A DNA stretch of 64,000 bases from NCBI RefSeq assembly GCF_034427655.1, contig NZ_JAXOFX010000004.1:124001-188000 (forward strand), written 5' to 3'. Below the pieces are notes generated by a model that was not told where the DNA came from, ran no database searches, and saw nothing but the letters and a program-made list of their open reading frames with translations. Every line of letters starts with the position of its first letter. The first letter of the stretch is position 1. Shown one piece after another: positions 33,169 through 42,422 of this stretch. The DNA is from Robertmurraya_A mangrovi. GTDB taxonomy: Bacteria; Bacillota; Bacilli; Bacillales; Cytobacillaceae. A program made the translations under genes and the position numbers.

Positions 33169-33819
33169 TTGTCTATGAAGATTTTTATCGATACTGCTAA
33201 TATGGAAGAGATTAAAGAGGCTTTTTCACTTGGAATTATTGCTGGTGTAACGACTAATCCTTCACTAGTGGCAAAAGAAAAGAATGTTACTTTTGAGGAT
33301 CGCCTTCGAGAAATTACGGAATTGGTGCCAGGTTCAGTAAGTGCAGAGGTGATTGCCCTGGATGCAGAGGGAATGATTAAGGAAGGAAAAGAGCTTGCAA
33401 AAATCGCTCCTAATATTACGATTAAGGTACCGATGACTCCGGATGGTTTAAAGGCTGTACATGCTTTTTCAAAGGATGGCATCAAAACGAATGTCACTTT
33501 AATTTTTAATGCCAATCAGGCTTTACTTGCTGCTAGAGCAGGTGCTACATACGTATCCCCATTTATTGGTAGATTAGATGATATCGGTCAAAATGGACTG
33601 GATTTAATCTCAACCATTTCAGAGATATTTGAAGTTCATCAAATAGAGACAGAAATTATCGCTGCCTCCATACGCCACCCACAGCATGTAACGGAAGCTG
33701 CCATTAGAGGTGCGCATATTGCGACCATTCCATACAAAGTGATAATGCAACTTTTCCACCATCCTTTAACGGATAAGGGAATTGAGGCATTCTTAAAAGA
33801 TTGGAATAACCGATCTTAA
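33169..33819 (+). CDS. tal: Transaldolase (fructose-6-phosphate aldolase-like, YwjH)
   Basis: A small transaldolase of the pentose phosphate pathway transferring dihydroxyacetone units. The 216 residues form the short TIM-barrel subfamily, with the Schiff-base Lys in the KVPMTPDGLKA/TNVTLIFNANQA region, the FIGRLDDIGQNG loop and SIRHPQHV. The start is TTG at 33169 with GGGGAG six bases upstream, or the ATG at 33175 (MKIFIDTAN), which aligns better with homologues; I cannot decide. It lies between fbaA and murAB as in B. subtilis. Confidence 0.92.
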   Translation: MSMKIFIDTANMEEIKEAFSLGIIAGVTTNPSLVAKEKNVTFEDRLREITELVPGSVSAEVIALDAEGMIKEGKELAKIAPNITIKVPMTPDGLKAVHAFSKDGIKTNVTLIFNANQALLAARAGATYVSPFIGRLDDIGQNGLDLISTISEIFEVHQIETEIIAASIRHPQHVTEAAIRGAHIATIPYKVIMQLFHHPLTDKGIEAFLKDWNNRS

Positions 33820-34203
33820 AGCTTTCAACTTATGAAATAATTCCCTCTTGTCAGTAATGGAAAATAAATTTTTGCAAAAAAATACAACTTTTTTCAATAT
33901 GCATACATGAACTTTGCATTTTCGTGTAAACTATATGGATAAGGATAATATGTCGGATTTTGCCTAATTGTACTGGAAAAAAGTACCTCGAATAAATTTT
34001 GCTATCTTAAGTTATATAGGTAATGCTCCGGCAAAAATATTAGTAAGCCATATAAATGCAATGTTTGTGGAGAAATAAGATATTTTACATACTGAACTAT
34101 ATAGACCGGAACAGGTCTATATAGTTTAAGTTTGATTCAAAGTTGATGTCTTCTTATTACTTTACAGTTGCACTTGACAACTCGGCTTAGAAGGGAGTCA
34201 CAA
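33820..34203 (+). other. tal-murAB intergenic region with a strong hairpin
   Basis: This 384-base gap has no supported ORF. At 34095-34126 AACTATATAGACC and GGTCTATATAGTT form a perfect 13-bp stem around a 6-base loop, followed by TAAGTTTGATT rather than a T run. The hairpin ends about 77 bases before the murAB start. No convincing promoter was found. Confidence 0.6.
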
Positions 34204-35490
34204 ATGGAAAAGCTTATGATTGCAGGTGGCTATCCATTAAAAGGAACAGTCAGAATCAGTGGGGCAAAAAATAGTGCAGTTGCATTGATTCCAGCTACAA
34301 TACTAGCAGAATCAACGGTTACAATTGAAGGGATACCTGATATATCTGACGTTCAAATTTTAAAAGGATTGCTTGAAGAAGTAGGTGGGTCCGTCGAATT
34401 TAAAGATGGTAATATGACAGTAGACCCTTCATCCATGATTTCCATGCCGTTACCTAACGGAAAAGTGAAAAAACTCCGTGCATCCTATTACTTAATGGGA
34501 GCAATGCTTGGACGCTTTAAAAAGGCGGTTATCGGGTTACCAGGAGGATGCCATTTAGGACCTAGACCGATTGACCAACATATTAAAGGGTTTGAAGCAT
34601 TAGGTGCACGTGTAACGAACGAACAAGGTGCCATCTATTTAAGGGCAGATGAACTTCGTGGAGCTAGGATTTACTTAGATGTAGTTAGTGTCGGTGCAAC
34701 AATTAATATTATGTTAGCTGCTGTGCGTGCAAAAGGTCGGACGATCATTGAAAATGCAGCAAAAGAACCAGAAATTATAGATGTAGCTACGCTTTTAACA
34801 AATATGGGTGCTAAAATTAAAGGTGCTGGAACGGATGTTATTCGGATTGACGGAGTAGACGAACTTCATGGATGTCAACACACCATCATTCCTGACCGAA
34901 TTGAAGCGGGTACTTATTTAATACTAGGGGCTTCAGTAGGGGAAGGTCTTTTAATCGATAATATCATTCCACAGCATCTAGAATCTCTTATTGCAAAGTT
35001 ACGAGAAATGGGTGCTCATATTGAAGCTGGAGATGACCAGGTTTTTGTAGGGAAGTCAGAGTCATTAAAAGCAGTAGATATTAAAACACTTGTCTATCCT
35101 GGGTTTCCTACCGATCTTCAACAACCATTTACCTCTTTATTAACAAGAGCAGAAGGTACAAGTATGGTAACCGATACAATCTACGGAGCTCGTTTTAAAC
35201 ATATTGATGAGCTAAGAAGAATGAATGCCAATATTAAGGTAGAAGGTCGCTCTGCTATCATTAATGGACAAGCACAATTGCAAGGTGCAAAGGTAAAGGC
35301 AAGTGATTTACGAGCGGGAGCTGCATTAGTCATTGCTGGATTAATGGCTGAAGGAATTACAGAAGTAACTGGACTTGAACATATTGATCGAGGTTACAGT
35401 GAACTTGTAGAAAAACTGCAAGGGCTTGGTGCAACTATCTGGCGTGAAGCATTAACGAAAGAGGAAATTGAGCAGATAAAAAATGCTTAA
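34204..35490 (+). CDS. murAB: UDP-N-acetylglucosamine 1-carboxyvinyltransferase 2 (MurAB/MurZ)
   Basis: Catalyses the first committed step of peptidoglycan synthesis, adding enolpyruvate to UDP-GlcNAc. The 428 residues include the fosfomycin-sensitive Cys in LPGGCHLGPRPIDQH and K22-N23 in SGAKNSAVALIP. By synteny (tal-murAB-glpX-rho) this is the second, MurZ-type paralogue of Gram-positive bacteria rather than the one in the atp-linked locus. The start at 34204 follows AAGGGAG; the extension to 34168 has no ribosome binding site. Confidence 0.95.
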   Translation: MEKLMIAGGYPLKGTVRISGAKNSAVALIPATILAESTVTIEGIPDISDVQILKGLLEEVGGSVEFKDGNMTVDPSSMISMPLPNGKVKKLRASYYLMGAMLGRFKKAVIGLPGGCHLGPRPIDQHIKGFEALGARVTNEQGAIYLRADELRGARIYLDVVSVGATINIMLAAVRAKGRTIIENAAKEPEIIDVATLLTNMGAKIKGAGTDVIRIDGVDELHGCQHTIIPDRIEAGTYLILGASVGEGLLIDNIIPQHLESLIAKLREMGAHIEAGDDQVFVGKSESLKAVDIKTLVYPGFPTDLQQPFTSLLTRAEGTSMVTDTIYGARFKHIDELRRMNANIKVEGRSAIINGQAQLQGAKVKASDLRAGAALVIAGLMAEGITEVTGLEHIDRGYSELVEKLQGLGATIWREALTKEEIEQIKNA

Positions 35491-35577
35491 TGAACTACGT
35501 TAAGCTGTACTAATTTTTTGTTAGTAATTTATTTAAATATAGAGATAAACAACAAGATTTTGGGGAGGAAGAAACGG

Positions 35578-36543
35578 ATGGAAAGAAGTTTATCAATGGA
35601 ACTTGTCCGTGTAACAGAAGGAGCTGCCTTAGCTTCTGCACGTTGGATGGGAAGAGGGTTAAAAGACGAAGCAGATGGTGCAGCAACATCAGCAATGAGA
35701 GACGTATTTGATACAGTTCCTATGAAAGGGACAGTTGTCATTGGTGAAGGGGAAATGGATGAAGCTCCAATGCTTTATATCGGAGAAAAACTAGGAACAG
35801 GCTACGGCCCTAGAGTGGACGTAGCGGTGGATCCGTTAGAAGGAACAAGCATTGTAGCATCAGGTGGATGGAATGCCTTAGCGGTTTTAGCTGTTGCAGA
35901 CCATGGCAACTTACTTCATGCTCCAGATATGTATATGGATAAAATTGCTGTAGGTCCAGAGGCAGTTGGATTAGTCGATATTAATGCTTCTGTATTGGAT
36001 AACCTTAAAGCCGTTGCAAAAGCAAAAAATAAAGATATTGAAGATGTTGTGGCTACGGTTTTGAATCGTCCTCGTCATCAACAAATTATCGCAGAGCTCA
36101 GGGAAGCGGGAGCTCGTATTAAGTTAATTAATGATGGTGATGTTGCAGGAGCAATCAATACTGCTTTTGATACGACTGGTGTAGATATTTTATTTGGTTC
36201 TGGCGGTGCACCTGAAGGGGTACTAGCAGCAGTTGCATTAAAATGTCTAGGTGGAGAAATTCAAGGTAAGCTTCTTCCACAAAGCGATGCAGAATTAGAA
36301 CGCTGTGTTAAGATGGGCTTAGATGTGAATAAAGTTCTTCTTATGGAAGACTTAGTAAAAGGCGATGATGCTATTTTTGCTGCAACAGGTGTAACAGATG
36401 GAGAACTACTTCGTGGAGTGCAGTTTAAAGGTTCTTACGGATCAACACACTCGCTTGTTATGAGAGCTAAATCTGGTACAGTTCGTTTTGTAGAAGGTCG
36501 TCATAGCTTGAAGAAAAAGCCTAATCTAGTCATTAAACCATAA
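35578..36543 (+). CDS. glpX: Class II fructose-1,6-bisphosphatase GlpX
   Basis: A gluconeogenic phosphatase dephosphorylating fructose 1,6-bisphosphate. The 321 residues match the family length, with the metal-binding motifs GEGEMDEAPM and VDPLEGT and a C-terminal RGVQFKG segment. The start at 35578 follows GGGGAGGAAG; the longer frame from 35518 lacks a ribosome binding site. It lies between murAB and rho as in B. subtilis (ywjI). Having FbaA and GlpX in one neighbourhood places both gluconeogenic fructose-bisphosphate steps within 4.4 kb. Confidence 0.95.
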   Translation: MERSLSMELVRVTEGAALASARWMGRGLKDEADGAATSAMRDVFDTVPMKGTVVIGEGEMDEAPMLYIGEKLGTGYGPRVDVAVDPLEGTSIVASGGWNALAVLAVADHGNLLHAPDMYMDKIAVGPEAVGLVDINASVLDNLKAVAKAKNKDIEDVVATVLNRPRHQQIIAELREAGARIKLINDGDVAGAINTAFDTTGVDILFGSGGAPEGVLAAVALKCLGGEIQGKLLPQSDAELERCVKMGLDVNKVLLMEDLVKGDDAIFAATGVTDGELLRGVQFKGSYGSTHSLVMRAKSGTVRFVEGRHSLKKKPNLVIKP

Positions 36544-36925
36544 TAAAATTTTTAAAATAAATTTTGCAAACCCTTACAATAGAGGTATTCTTGTTTTTTA
36601 ACAAGGATACCTCCTCAATCAATCCTTCCTCTTTTATTCCTTTAAAACTAAAGCCTATAAAAAACTAGTTGATTATTTTTTAGTCTAAGGGGTAAAATAG
36701 AGATTGTTTTTGTTTAATTAAGCTAAATGAGACAAGTTCTATCAATGAATGCTAGAAACCATGGAACTTTTTCATACTTATTATTTGCAGGTTTTCCATC
36801 GAAAGCTAGCAGGTTGAAAGATATAATATGCCTATCTTTACTCTCTTCTAAAACTTCATGAAGCCTCAAACTAACTTATCCTTTTCCAAAAGTGGAATAC
36901 TAAAATTTTTAAGAGTGGTGTCATA
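36544..36925 (+). other. glpX-rho intergenic region / rho leader
   Basis: A 382-base gap. A hairpin at 36582-36613 (GAGGTAT..CTTGTT with AACAAG..ATACCTC) is followed by a G-poor C/U-rich stretch at about 36610-36650, a composition that Rho favours. A 44-codon frame at 36727 has no ribosome binding site. B. subtilis rho is autoregulated through its leader, so this layout is consistent, but the link is inference. Confidence 0.5.
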
Positions 36926-38200
36926 ATGGAATTAACAATTTCTAGTTTAGAAAATATGAAATTAAAAGAACTTTATGAGTTAGCGAAAACTTTTAAAGTC
37001 TCTTACTACAGTAAATTAACGAAGAAAGAGCTTATTTTTGCAATCTTAAAAGCTCGAGCAGAACAAGAAGGATACTTCTTTATGGAAGGTGTTCTTGAAA
37101 TCATTCAGTCGGAAGGGTTTGGTTTCTTAAGACCAATTAATTACTCTCCAAGCTCTGAAGATATTTACATTTCTGCCTCTCAAATTAGAAGATTTGATTT
37201 ACGTAATGGGGATAAGGTATCTGGTAAGGTACGTCCTCCTAAAGAGAATGAGCGTTATTTTGGACTTTTACATGTTGGAGCGGTCAATGGGGATGACCCA
37301 GAGTCAGCAAAAGAGCGTGTTCACTTCCCGGCATTAACGCCTTTATATCCAGACCGACAAATGAAGCTAGAGACGACGCCGAAGCATACATCTACTCGAA
37401 TTATTGACTTAATTGCACCGGTTGGGTTTGGGCAACGTGGATTAATCGTAGCTCCACCTAAAGCAGGTAAAACGATGTTATTAAAGCAAATTGCTAATAG
37501 CATTACAACGAATCATCCAGATGCGGAGTTGATCGTTCTACTAATTGATGAGCGCCCGGAAGAGGTAACAGATATTGAGCGTTCAGTTGCTGGTGATGTA
37601 GTTAGTTCAACGTTTGATGAAGTACCAGAGAATCACATTAAAGTAGCTGAGCTTGTACTAGAGCGTGCGATGCGTCTAGTTGAACATAAACGTGACGTTA
37701 TTATTTTAATGGATAGTATTACTCGTCTTGCTCGTGCTTATAACCTTGTTATTCCTCCAAGTGGACGTACACTATCAGGGGGGATTGACCCTGCTGCATT
37801 CCACCGTCCAAAACGCTTCTTTGGAGCGGCACGTAACATTGAAGAAGGTGGAAGCTTAACGATTCTAGCAACGGCACTAGTAGATACTGGTTCTAGAATG
37901 GATGACGTAATCTACGAAGAATTTAAAGGTACAGGAAATATGGAACTTCATCTTGATCGTTCACTCGCAGAACGTCGTATTTTCCCTGCGATTGATATTC
38001 GCCGTTCCGGAACTCGTAAAGAAGAACTTCTGATTCCTAAAGAACATCTTGATAAACTTTGGGCAATTCGCAAGTCTATGTCCGATACACCAGACTTCAT
38101 TGATAAGTTTATGCGTAAGTTAAAACAAACAAAATCAAATGAAGAATTCTTTGCCCAGCTTGATGAAGAGATGAAGGCGAAAAGATCTTCTAGGGAGTAA
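36926..38200 (+). CDS. rho: Transcription termination factor Rho
   Basis: A hexameric RNA helicase ending untranslated transcripts. The 424 residues have a helix-extended N-terminus (KLKELYELAK), a cold-shock RNA-binding domain (about 52-125, EGFGFLRP) and a RecA-like motor with Walker A in APPKAGKTMLLK. Also present are the Walker B region ILMDSITRLARAYN and the Q/R loops. It lacks the long insertions of actinobacterial Rho. AGAGTGGTG precedes the ATG. The order glpX-rho-rpmE is conserved in bacilli. Confidence 0.97.
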   Translation: MELTISSLENMKLKELYELAKTFKVSYYSKLTKKELIFAILKARAEQEGYFFMEGVLEIIQSEGFGFLRPINYSPSSEDIYISASQIRRFDLRNGDKVSGKVRPPKENERYFGLLHVGAVNGDDPESAKERVHFPALTPLYPDRQMKLETTPKHTSTRIIDLIAPVGFGQRGLIVAPPKAGKTMLLKQIANSITTNHPDAELIVLLIDERPEEVTDIERSVAGDVVSSTFDEVPENHIKVAELVLERAMRLVEHKRDVIILMDSITRLARAYNLVIPPSGRTLSGGIDPAAFHRPKRFFGAARNIEEGGSLTILATALVDTGSRMDDVIYEEFKGTGNMELHLDRSLAERRIFPAIDIRRSGTRKEELLIPKEHLDKLWAIRKSMSDTPDFIDKFMRKLKQTKSNEEFFAQLDEEMKAKRSSRE

Positions 38201-38208
38201 ATCCCATA

Positions 38209-38237
38209 TTGCAAAATTAAAACGAGCTTGTTATAAT
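38209..38237 (+). promoter_or_regulatory. Sigma-A promoter of rpmE
   Basis: TTGCAA (38209-38214), exactly 17 bases, TATAAT (38232-38237) directly after the rho stop codon. Confidence 0.7.
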
Positions 38238-38330
38238 AACAACAGTGTGTTTTTGATAAATATAGTACTTATTATGGTGCTATAATATAACTCTGTTTCG
38301 AAAGATTCAGGGCGGAAGGAGATGAAAAGA

Positions 38331-38543
38331 ATGAAAGCAGGAATTCATCCAAAGTACAATAAAGTAATGGTGACATGTGCTTGTGGTAACACGTTTGAAA
38401 CGGGTTCTGTTAAAAACGAAATCCGTATCGAGACTTGTTCTGAGTGCCATCCATTCTATACTGGACGTCAAAAATTCGCTGAAGCTGGCGGACGTGTTGA
38501 CCGTTTCAATAAAAAATACGGCCTTAAATCACAACAACAATAA
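38331..38543 (+). CDS. rpmE: 50S ribosomal protein L31 (zinc-binding type)
   Basis: Ribosomal protein bL31, 70 residues. It is the C+ zinc form, with CACG near residue 16 and CSECHPFYTG near residue 36. The start at 38331 (MKAGIHPKYNK) follows GGAAGGAGAT at 9 bases and matches other L31 proteins; the ATG at 38322 lies inside the ribosome binding site. It has its own promoter and terminator. Confidence 0.96.
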   Translation: MKAGIHPKYNKVMVTCACGNTFETGSVKNEIRIETCSECHPFYTGRQKFAEAGGRVDRFNKKYGLKSQQQ

Positions 38544-38558
38544 TAAGTTTTATTTAAG

Positions 38559-38592
38559 AACAGGCAAGTTTTCACTTCTTGCCTGTTTTTTA
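38559..38592 (+). terminator. Intrinsic terminator of rpmE
   Basis: AACAGGCAAG pairs with CTTGCCTGTT and ends in a T run. Confidence 0.88.
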
Positions 38593-38732
38593 ATTAAGGC
38601 AGCTGTTTTAAATTGATCTTGTGAAGTCCAGCTTACGCTAACAGACTACCTTACATAGCGAAGCTTTATAATATAAAAAATACAAATCTCCAGTTACTAC
38701 TTGATTTAAGAACGAGGAAGGAGAGGCCGTTC

Positions 38733-39356
38733 ATGTACGTAATGAAACATCACGGTTGGGTAGAAGTCATTTGCGGGAGCATGTTCTCAGGAAAATCAGA
38801 AGAATTGATTAGACGTGTGAGAAGAGCTCAGTTTGCAAAGCAAAAAATAGCTGTTTTTAAACCACAAATTGATAATCGCTATAGTGAAGAAGCGGTTGTA
38901 TCTCATAATGGAACTTCATTTATTGCAACTCCGATTGCACATTCTACTGATATTTTTCAATATATTGATGCTGACGTTGACCTCATTGCTATTGATGAAG
39001 TTCAATTTTTTGATTCAGAAGTAGTTAAGGTCATTCAACATCTTGCTGACAGTGGCCACCGCGTCATTGCTGCGGGACTTGATCAAGACTTCAGAGGTGA
39101 ACCTTTCGGGGAAATGCCGGCACTAATGGCCATTGCTGAACTTGTGACTAAATTACAAGCGGTATGTGCGGTTTGTGGTTCGCCTGCAAGTCGTACCCAG
39201 CGCTTAATCAACGGAAGTCCAGCTTCTTACGATGATCCGGTTATTTTAGTTGGAGCTTCAGAGTCATACGAGCCTCGTTGTCGTCATCATCATGAAGTAC
39301 CGAAAACACCCAATGTTATTAAACCAACAGAAATAATTGTTAATAGTGATAACTAG
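38733..39356 (+). CDS. tdk: Thymidine kinase (type II)
   Basis: Phosphorylates thymidine in the salvage route. The 207 residues have P-loop GSMFSGKSEEL near residues 15-25, the DEVQFFD Walker B, and a zinc-binding lasso with CAVCGSP plus the late RCRHHHEVP. The start MYVMKHHGWVEVICGSM aligns with B. subtilis Tdk (MYIMK) and follows GGAAGGAG. It follows rpmE as in B. subtilis. The C-terminus is slightly longer than usual (about 195). Confidence 0.95.
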   Translation: MYVMKHHGWVEVICGSMFSGKSEELIRRVRRAQFAKQKIAVFKPQIDNRYSEEAVVSHNGTSFIATPIAHSTDIFQYIDADVDLIAIDEVQFFDSEVVKVIQHLADSGHRVIAAGLDQDFRGEPFGEMPALMAIAELVTKLQAVCAVCGSPASRTQRLINGSPASYDDPVILVGASESYEPRCRHHHEVPKTPNVIKPTEIIVNSDN

Positions 39357-39387
39357 TAATAGCCATCATATATAGCCTTTATAAAAA

Positions 39388-39465
39388 ACAGGCACCTGTA
39401 ATGATAATGTAAAATAAGAGCACATGTGCCTTTTATATTACAATTCAATTACAGGTGCCTGTCAC
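39388..39465. repeat. GGTGACAGGCACCTGTAAT repeat element, copy 2
   Basis: Left arm ACAGGCACCTGTAAT (39388-39402) is inverted as ATTACAGGTGCCTGTCAC (39448-39465), with a degenerate middle arm GCACATGTGCC then TTTT. The layout matches the copy at 11140. It lies between tdk and the lipoprotein gene. Confidence 0.8.
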
Positions 39466-39521
39466 TATTTACAGGATAATCTTATTAAGAGCGGACATCC
39501 TATGAGTAGGAGGTGTACATG

Positions 39522-39965
39522 ATGAAAAAGATTTTCGTATTCCTTTTACTCTTAGTTGTTGCATTGACCGGTTGTTCTCAAAATCAAAATGCAGAAGGTT
39601 ATTATGATAATAATCATGACAAAAATGGACGTACCTTTGTTAAAACCAGGACATTTGGATTTGATGATGAGTATTCAATGGATAGAGATATGTCAGAGCA
39701 AAATCCTAATTTTCCTGACTTTGACCGAAACCGCGTAAACCATGAATCAATTGTAGAAAAGGCGAGAACGGTCATAAATAACACAGACGAATTTGAGCCA
39801 GGACAAATTTGGATGAATGGCCGCCGCATGTGGGTAACAGCCTACAAAAAAGGTCAACTGTCACAACAGGAAAAAATTGATGCAGAAGCGCGACTACACA
39901 AGCTATTAATAAAAGCAATCCCAACCTATGATGTAGAAGTTACAGTTCGAGAAGATAGAAGATAA
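39522..39965 (+). CDS. Small lipoprotein, possibly YhcN/YlaJ-like
   Basis: A 147-residue secreted lipoprotein. The signal peptide MKKIFVFLLLLVVALTGC carries a lipobox LTGC, so the mature protein is lipid-anchored. The mature part is rich in Asp, Asn and Arg at first, then has a compact C-terminal domain ending in TYDVEVTVREDRR. This shape recalls the YhcN/YlaJ sporulation lipoproteins, but I cannot confirm it. The start at 39522 is chosen because TAGGAGGTG lies 7 bases upstream; GTG 39513 and ATG 39519 are alternatives. Confidence 0.7.
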   Translation: MKKIFVFLLLLVVALTGCSQNQNAEGYYDNNHDKNGRTFVKTRTFGFDDEYSMDRDMSEQNPNFPDFDRNRVNHESIVEKARTVINNTDEFEPGQIWMNGRRMWVTAYKKGQLSQQEKIDAEARLHKLLIKAIPTYDVEVTVREDRR

Positions 39966-39994
39966 ACATGCTCGTAACGGGAGCATGTTTTTTT
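39964..39994 (+). terminator. Intrinsic terminator of the lipoprotein gene
   Basis: AACATGCTC and GAGCATGTT pair around GTAACGG and are followed by a T run. Confidence 0.88.
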
Positions 39995-40052
39995 ACATAG
40001 GAGGTTCCTTAACTATATAGTTATTAAATTACTCATGATTATTTTAATCTTA

Positions 40053-40178
40053 GTTGATTGGAGCGGAAGGCACTTGACTCCTGCGGGAAATAGAGAGAAT
40101 GGGAGACCCCACAGGCGGCACGCCGAGGAGGCTCCCATCTCTCCCAGCGGAAAGCAAGTGCCTGGAGCGGAAATCAAC
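40053..40178 (+). repeat. Structured intergenic repeat, family A, copy 4
   Basis: Ends GTTGATT and AATCAAC. Base stem GGCACTTG/CAAGTGCC is as in copy 1, inner stem ATGGGAG/CTCCCAT, and the apical hairpin is GGCG-gca-CGCC. It lies upstream of the prfA promoter. Confidence 0.85.
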
Positions 40179-40224
40179 GGACAAACTTAAACAACCCATT
40201 AAAAAATTTCATCATGATTTGGTT

Positions 40225-40253
40225 TTGACTGCAACAATCACCTATACTATAAT
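40225..40253 (+). promoter_or_regulatory. Sigma-A promoter of prfA-prmC
   Basis: TTGACT (40225-40230), a 17-base spacer and a consensus TATAAT (40248-40253), about 85 bases before prfA. Confidence 0.75.
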
Positions 40254-40336
40254 TATAATGTTATGGGTAAGAACGGATTGAATCGTAAGTAACATATAAT
40301 TAATTACTTTTTACTATATAGATGAGGTGAATGATT

Positions 40337-41410
40337 TTGTTTGATCGTCTTCAAGCTGTTGAAGATCGTTACGAAAGACTGAATGAGCTTTTGAGCGATC
40401 CTGATATTGTTAATGATACAAAAAAGCTACGTGATTATTCCAAAGAGCAATCTGATATTTCCGAAACAGTTCAAACCTATCGTGAATATAAAGAAGCTAA
40501 AGAGCAATTCCAAGATGCTAAAGCAATGTTGGAAGAAAAGCTAGATGCTGAAATGCGCGAAATGGTAAAAGAAGAAATCAATGAACTAGAAGACAGAATT
40601 GAAGAATTAGAAGGACGTCTCAAAATCCTTTTAATCCCTAAAGACCCTAATGACGATAAAAACGTTATTATGGAGATTCGTGGGGCTGCTGGTGGAGATG
40701 AGGCCGCTTTATTCGCTGGTGACCTTTACCGTATGTATAGCCGTTATGCAGAGGCTCAAGGCTGGAAAACAGAAGTCATTGAAGCTAGTTCAACGGGTGT
40801 TGGAGGATTCAAAGAGATTATTTTTATGATTAACGGAAATGGTGCTTATTCAAAATTAAAATTCGAAAATGGTGCTCATCGTGTTCAACGTGTTCCAGAG
40901 ACAGAATCTGGTGGCCGTATTCATACTTCAACCGCGACTGTTGCAGTACTTCCAGAAGCAGAAGAAGTAGAGGTAGAGATTCACGATAAAGATATCCGCT
41001 TTGATACGTACGCTTCCTCTGGTGCAGGTGGTCAAAGTGTTAATACAACGATGTCGGCCGTTCGTCTAACGCATATCCCTACAGGCATTGTTGTTACATG
41101 TCAGGATGAAAAATCCCAGCATAAAAATAAAGACAAAGCAATGAAAGTATTACGCGCTCGCGTGTACGATAAATTCCAACAAGAAGTGCAGGCTGAATAC
41201 GATCAAAACCGTAAGTCAGCGGTTGGTACAGGTGACCGCTCTGAGCGTATCCGCACGTACAACTTCCCGCAAAACCGTGTAACGGATCACCGTATTGGTC
41301 TAACGATTCAAAAACTAGACCAAATCTTGCAAGGTAAGCTAGACGAAGTGGTTAATGCTTTAATCATGGAAGATCAGTCTAGCAAGCTGGAAGCTGCATC
41401 AAATGAGTAA
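40337..41410 (+). CDS. prfA: Peptide chain release factor 1
   Basis: RF1 recognises UAA and UAG and triggers peptide release. The 357 residues have a coiled N-terminal domain, the anticodon-like recognition region and the catalytic GGQ in SSGAGGQSVNTT. The start is the TTG at 40337 (MFDRLQAVEDRY) because GAGGTG lies 7 bases upstream; the ATG at 40331 is too close to it. It overlaps prmC by 8 bases, as expected for a factor and the enzyme that methylates its GGQ glutamine. Confidence 0.95.
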   Translation: MFDRLQAVEDRYERLNELLSDPDIVNDTKKLRDYSKEQSDISETVQTYREYKEAKEQFQDAKAMLEEKLDAEMREMVKEEINELEDRIEELEGRLKILLIPKDPNDDKNVIMEIRGAAGGDEAALFAGDLYRMYSRYAEAQGWKTEVIEASSTGVGGFKEIIFMINGNGAYSKLKFENGAHRVQRVPETESGGRIHTSTATVAVLPEAEEVEVEIHDKDIRFDTYASSGAGGQSVNTTMSAVRLTHIPTGIVVTCQDEKSQHKNKDKAMKVLRARVYDKFQQEVQAEYDQNRKSAVGTGDRSERIRTYNFPQNRVTDHRIGLTIQKLDQILQGKLDEVVNALIMEDQSSKLEAASNE

Positions 41411-42263
41411 AAAAGTGTACGAAGCCCTAAATTGGGCTTCTTCTTTTTTAGAGGAGCACGGTAGAGATCAAAACGCGGGAGAACTATTATTACGTCACTA
41501 TACAAATCAAAGTCGTGCAATGCTATTAGCAAGTCTTCAAGATGTACTTAGTCCAGAGGTATTTGAAGAATTCTCAAATGCAGTTCATTTGCATGCGGAA
41601 GGCAAACCAATCCAATATATTATGGGGTATGAAGAGTTTTATGGGAGAACTTTTTCTGTCAATGAAGAGGTTTTAATTCCTAGACCAGAGACGGAAGAGT
41701 TGGTGTATGGAATGCTAAACAGGATTCATACATTTTTTGAGGGAACAAAGGAACTGGACTTAATTGACGTGGGTACGGGTAGTGGAGCTATCGCCATAAC
41801 ATTAAAGTTAGAAAAGCCTACTTTAAATGTGATCGCTTCCGATATTGCGAATGAGTCACTTGAAGTAGCTAGAAATAATGCTGATAAGCTCCAAGCAGAT
41901 GTTGAGTTTGTTCATGGAGACCTATTAAAGCCTTTTATCGAGAGTGGTCGTAAATTTGATATCGTTATCTCTAATCCACCGTATATTCCAGTGGGGGATA
42001 TGGAAAGCATGTCAGTTGTTGTAAAGGATTATGAACCACACCGCGCATTATTTGCTGGGGAAGATGGATTGAACATATACAAGCAATTCATGATTGAACT
42101 TCCTCAGGTTATAAAAGAAAAAGCGATTGTCGCTTTTGAAGTAGGATTTGGCCAAAGTCAGGCTGTATCAGAATTACTTCAACAAGCCTTTCCTCAGGCT
42201 AAAGTTGAAGTGGTGTATGACATAAACGGAAAAGATCGAATGGTCTTTGCTGAAATTGAATAA
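41403..42263 (+). CDS. prmC: Release factor glutamine methyltransferase PrmC
   Basis: N5-methylates the GGQ glutamine of release factors using S-adenosylmethionine. The 286 residues comprise an N-terminal helical domain (VYEALNWASSFLEE) and a Rossmann methyltransferase with DVGTGSGAIAI and the catalytic SNPPYIP motif. The RPETEELV segment of the family is present. The start ATG overlaps the prfA end, so translation is likely coupled. A terminator follows the stop. Confidence 0.95.
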   Translation: MSKKVYEALNWASSFLEEHGRDQNAGELLLRHYTNQSRAMLLASLQDVLSPEVFEEFSNAVHLHAEGKPIQYIMGYEEFYGRTFSVNEEVLIPRPETEELVYGMLNRIHTFFEGTKELDLIDVGTGSGAIAITLKLEKPTLNVIASDIANESLEVARNNADKLQADVEFVHGDLLKPFIESGRKFDIVISNPPYIPVGDMESMSVVVKDYEPHRALFAGEDGLNIYKQFMIELPQVIKEKAIVAFEVGFGQSQAVSELLQQAFPQAKVEVVYDINGKDRMVFAEIE

Positions 42264-42270
42264 TTTTTTC

Positions 42271-42298
42271 ATCCTCCTATCATAAGGAGGATTTTTTA
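42271..42298 (+). terminator. Intrinsic terminator of prfA-prmC
   Basis: ATCCTCCT and AGGAGGAT form a stem followed by TTTTT. Confidence 0.82.
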
Positions 42299-42422
42299 CA
42301 TTGGTGTAAGAATAATGAAGTGATAAACAAATCTATTAAAATTTTTAATATTTTTTTAAAATTGCTAGTTTAAGATTTCAACAAACTGTCCACACTGTTT
42401 ACAGAAGGGACGGTGCTAGTAA

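Noticed and set aside
36727..36861. 44-codon frame in the rho leader
   Set aside because: No ribosome binding site upstream and no coding-like composition.
40099..40281. Plus-strand ORF over repeat copy 4
   Set aside because: Repeat-derived; also spans the prfA promoter.
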